A stretch of 64,000 nt of DNA from Thermomonas sp. XSG. GTDB lineage: Bacteria > Pseudomonadota > Gammaproteobacteria > Xanthomonadales > Xanthomonadaceae. The notes beneath the pieces were generated by a model. The model was not told where the DNA came from, did no database searches, and worked only from the letters and a program-made list of their open reading frames with translations. The position numbers and the translations under genes were made by a program. Position 1 is the first letter of the stretch. Each line of letters begins with the position of its first letter. Below, in pieces: positions 62,775 through 64,000 of the stretch. The DNA lies in NCBI RefSeq assembly GCF_014678725.1, contig NZ_CP061497.1, positions 1,752,001 to 1,816,000 on the forward strand. Direction: 5' to 3'.

Positions 62775-64000
62775 ATGACCCCCGCACCCGCCGAGCCCGA
62801 CTCCGCCGCGCCGCGGCGCGTGCGGCGCCTGCGCATCGCCCAGCCGCGCTCGCTGCAGTCGCGGCAGCTGTGGGCGGCCAGCCTCGGCGTGATCGCCTTC
62901 CTGGCACTGGCCGGCTACGCCCTCGACCGCGCATTCCAGAGCACCGCCCAGAGCGGCATGCGCGAGCGCCTGCACAGCTACGCGCTGGCCTACGCGGGCA
63001 GCGATTTCGCCCGCGACGGCACCGTGATCCCCCCCTGGGATCCGCCTGATTCGCGATTCAAGCGTCCGGGCAGCGGTCTGTACGCGCAGATCGTGCTGGC
63101 GACCGGCCGCTGGGAATCGGATTCGGCGCAGGGTCCGCGTCTGCCCGGTGGCGCCCTGCTGGAGCCCGGCCGGCAGGTCTTCGAAGGGCCGCTGCCGTTC
63201 ACCCGCATCAGCGGCGCGCCGGGCGAGGTCTACCGCTACGGTTACGGCCTGGCCTTCAGCGATGAAGCCGGCGAACGCGAGATTCCCTACACCGTCTACA
63301 TCCTCGAGGACACCACCGCGCTGGGCCGGCAAGTGTCTGCGTTCCGTGCCGCGCTGTGGTGGTACCTGGGCGGCGCCGGCGTGGTCCTGTTGCTGCTGCA
63401 GATGCTGGTCCTGCGCTGGAGCCTGCGCCCGTTGCGCGACGTGATCGGCGAGCTCAAGCGGGTGCAGGCGGGTGCGGCCGCCGGCATGAGCGAGGCGCAT
63501 CCGCGCGAACTCGAGCCGCTGACCGACAGCATCAATGCCTTCATCCAGAGCGAGCGCGAGAACCTGGAACGTCAGCGCAACACGCTGGCCGACCTGGCGC
63601 ACAGCCTGAAGACGCCCCTGGCGGTGCTGCGCTCGCGGCTGGACGCGGACACCGGCGAGGCCGAGCTGCGCAGCGAGGTGGATGCGCAGCTGCGCCGCAT
63701 GAACGACCTGGTGGGCTACCAGCTGGCGCGCGCGGCGCGCTCCGGTCACCAGCTGTTCTCCGCACCGATCGAGGTCGAGCCGCAGGCCGAGCAGATCGTG
63801 GTCGGCCTGGAAAAGGTCTATGCGGCCAAGGGCGTGCTGTGCGAGTTCGAGATCGCGCCGGAGGCCCGCTTCCATGGCGAGACCGGCGACCTGCAGGAGC
63901 TGTTGGGCAACCTGCTGGAGAACGCCTTCAAGTGGGCGAAATCCCGCGTGCTGCTGACCGTGGCGGAAGGCCCGCAGGTGCCCGGCCGCCGCGCCGGGCT
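62775..64000 (+). CDS. phoQ: Sensor histidine kinase, PhoQ-like (3' end beyond window)
   Basis: 408 codons visible; the gene runs off the right edge. Helix 1 spans about 37-54 (LWAASLGVIAFLALAGYAL), a periplasmic domain of about 135 residues follows, then helix 2 (about 194-215, LWWYLGGAGVVLLLLQMLV). HAMP-like sequence (RWSLRPLRDVIGEL) leads to the phosphoacceptor His276 in LAHSLKTPLAVL and the N-box LLGNLLENAFKWAKS. The AHSLKTP H-box and domain layout match PhoQ. It starts 16 bases after phoP, so the two are one operon. Confidence 0.9.
   Translation, partial: MTPAPAEPDSAAPRRVRRLRIAQPRSLQSRQLWAASLGVIAFLALAGYALDRAFQSTAQSGMRERLHSYALAYAGSDFARDGTVIPPWDPPDSRFKRPGSGLYAQIVLATGRWESDSAQGPRLPGGALLEPGRQVFEGPLPFTRISGAPGEVYRYGYGLAFSDEAGEREIPYTVYILEDTTALGRQVSAFRAALWWYLGGAGVVLLLLQMLVLRWSLRPLRDVIGELKRVQAGAAAGMSEAHPRELEPLTDSINAFIQSERENLERQRNTLADLAHSLKTPLAVLRSRLDADTGEAELRSEVDAQLRRMNDLVGYQLARAARSGHQLFSAPIEVEPQAEQIVVGLEKVYAAKGVLCEFEIAPEARFHGETGDLQELLGNLLENAFKWAKSRVLLTVAEGPQVPGRRAG

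Overview
The window is about 64 kb of very GC-rich bacterial chromosome. Gene order and protein features fit a member of the Xanthomonadaceae (Lysobacter/Luteimonas/Thermomonas-like). Supporting features are the mrdA-rodA-mltB-rlpA-dacC-ybeD-lipB-lipA cluster, the split class II ribonucleotide reductase, an acnD/prpF-type methylcitrate pathway and a PhoP/PhoQ-like pair. Genes are densely packed with many ATGA or GTGA stop/start overlaps. The genus assignment is inference, because no rRNA or other marker lies in the window. I saw no rRNA, tRNA or CRISPR array.

Layout. 1-7913: cell-elongation, peptidoglycan-remodelling and lipoate genes. 8069-12181: tail-specific protease Prc and two drug/metabolite transporters. 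12192-16699 (minus): a four-gene MacAB-like efflux system with two different permeases. 16996-20645: an ABC transporter plus a DesK/DesR-like two-component pair. 20653-31111 (minus): a GGDEF-EAL sensor, a catalase-like haem protein with cytochrome b561, a leucyl aminopeptidase, a HAD phosphatase, an envelope-associated membrane gene group and a DegQ-type protease. 31112-35390: the class II ribonucleotide reductase locus. It has a near-consensus promoter, two NrdR-box-like palindromes exactly 32 bp apart, a long hairpin-rich leader, nrdJa, a histone H1-like gene and nrdJb, which carries the redox-active cysteine tail.

35391-39460 is the accessory part of the window. It holds an AT-rich orphan membrane protein, a duplicated small lipoprotein gene (one copy wrecked by an IS fragment), a DJ-1/PfpI gene cut in two by a complete 1.2 kb IS3-family element, and short repeats. 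39627-50487 carries small envelope and periplasmic proteins: FKBP, two lipocalins, a fasciclin, zinc-ribbon proteins, and two EF-hand proteins that share one promoter/leader architecture. 50602-53977 carries hemerythrin, apt, a HAD hydrolase and an SDR dehydrogenase. 54122-59574 (minus) is acnD-prpD-prpF for propionate catabolism. 59651-64000 holds dusA, a guanidino-modifying hydrolase, and a PepSY-PhoP-PhoQ-like operon that runs off the right edge.

The most interesting points are (i) the split class II RNR with an H1-like gene between its halves, its NrdR boxes, its structured leader and an A9 run just ahead of the redox tail; (ii) the foreign, IS-scarred segment that begins at the 3' end of nrdJb; (iii) a GTACC-N5-GGTAC palindrome in front of both hemerythrin and prpD; and (iv) a two-member EF-hand gene family with a conserved regulatory module.
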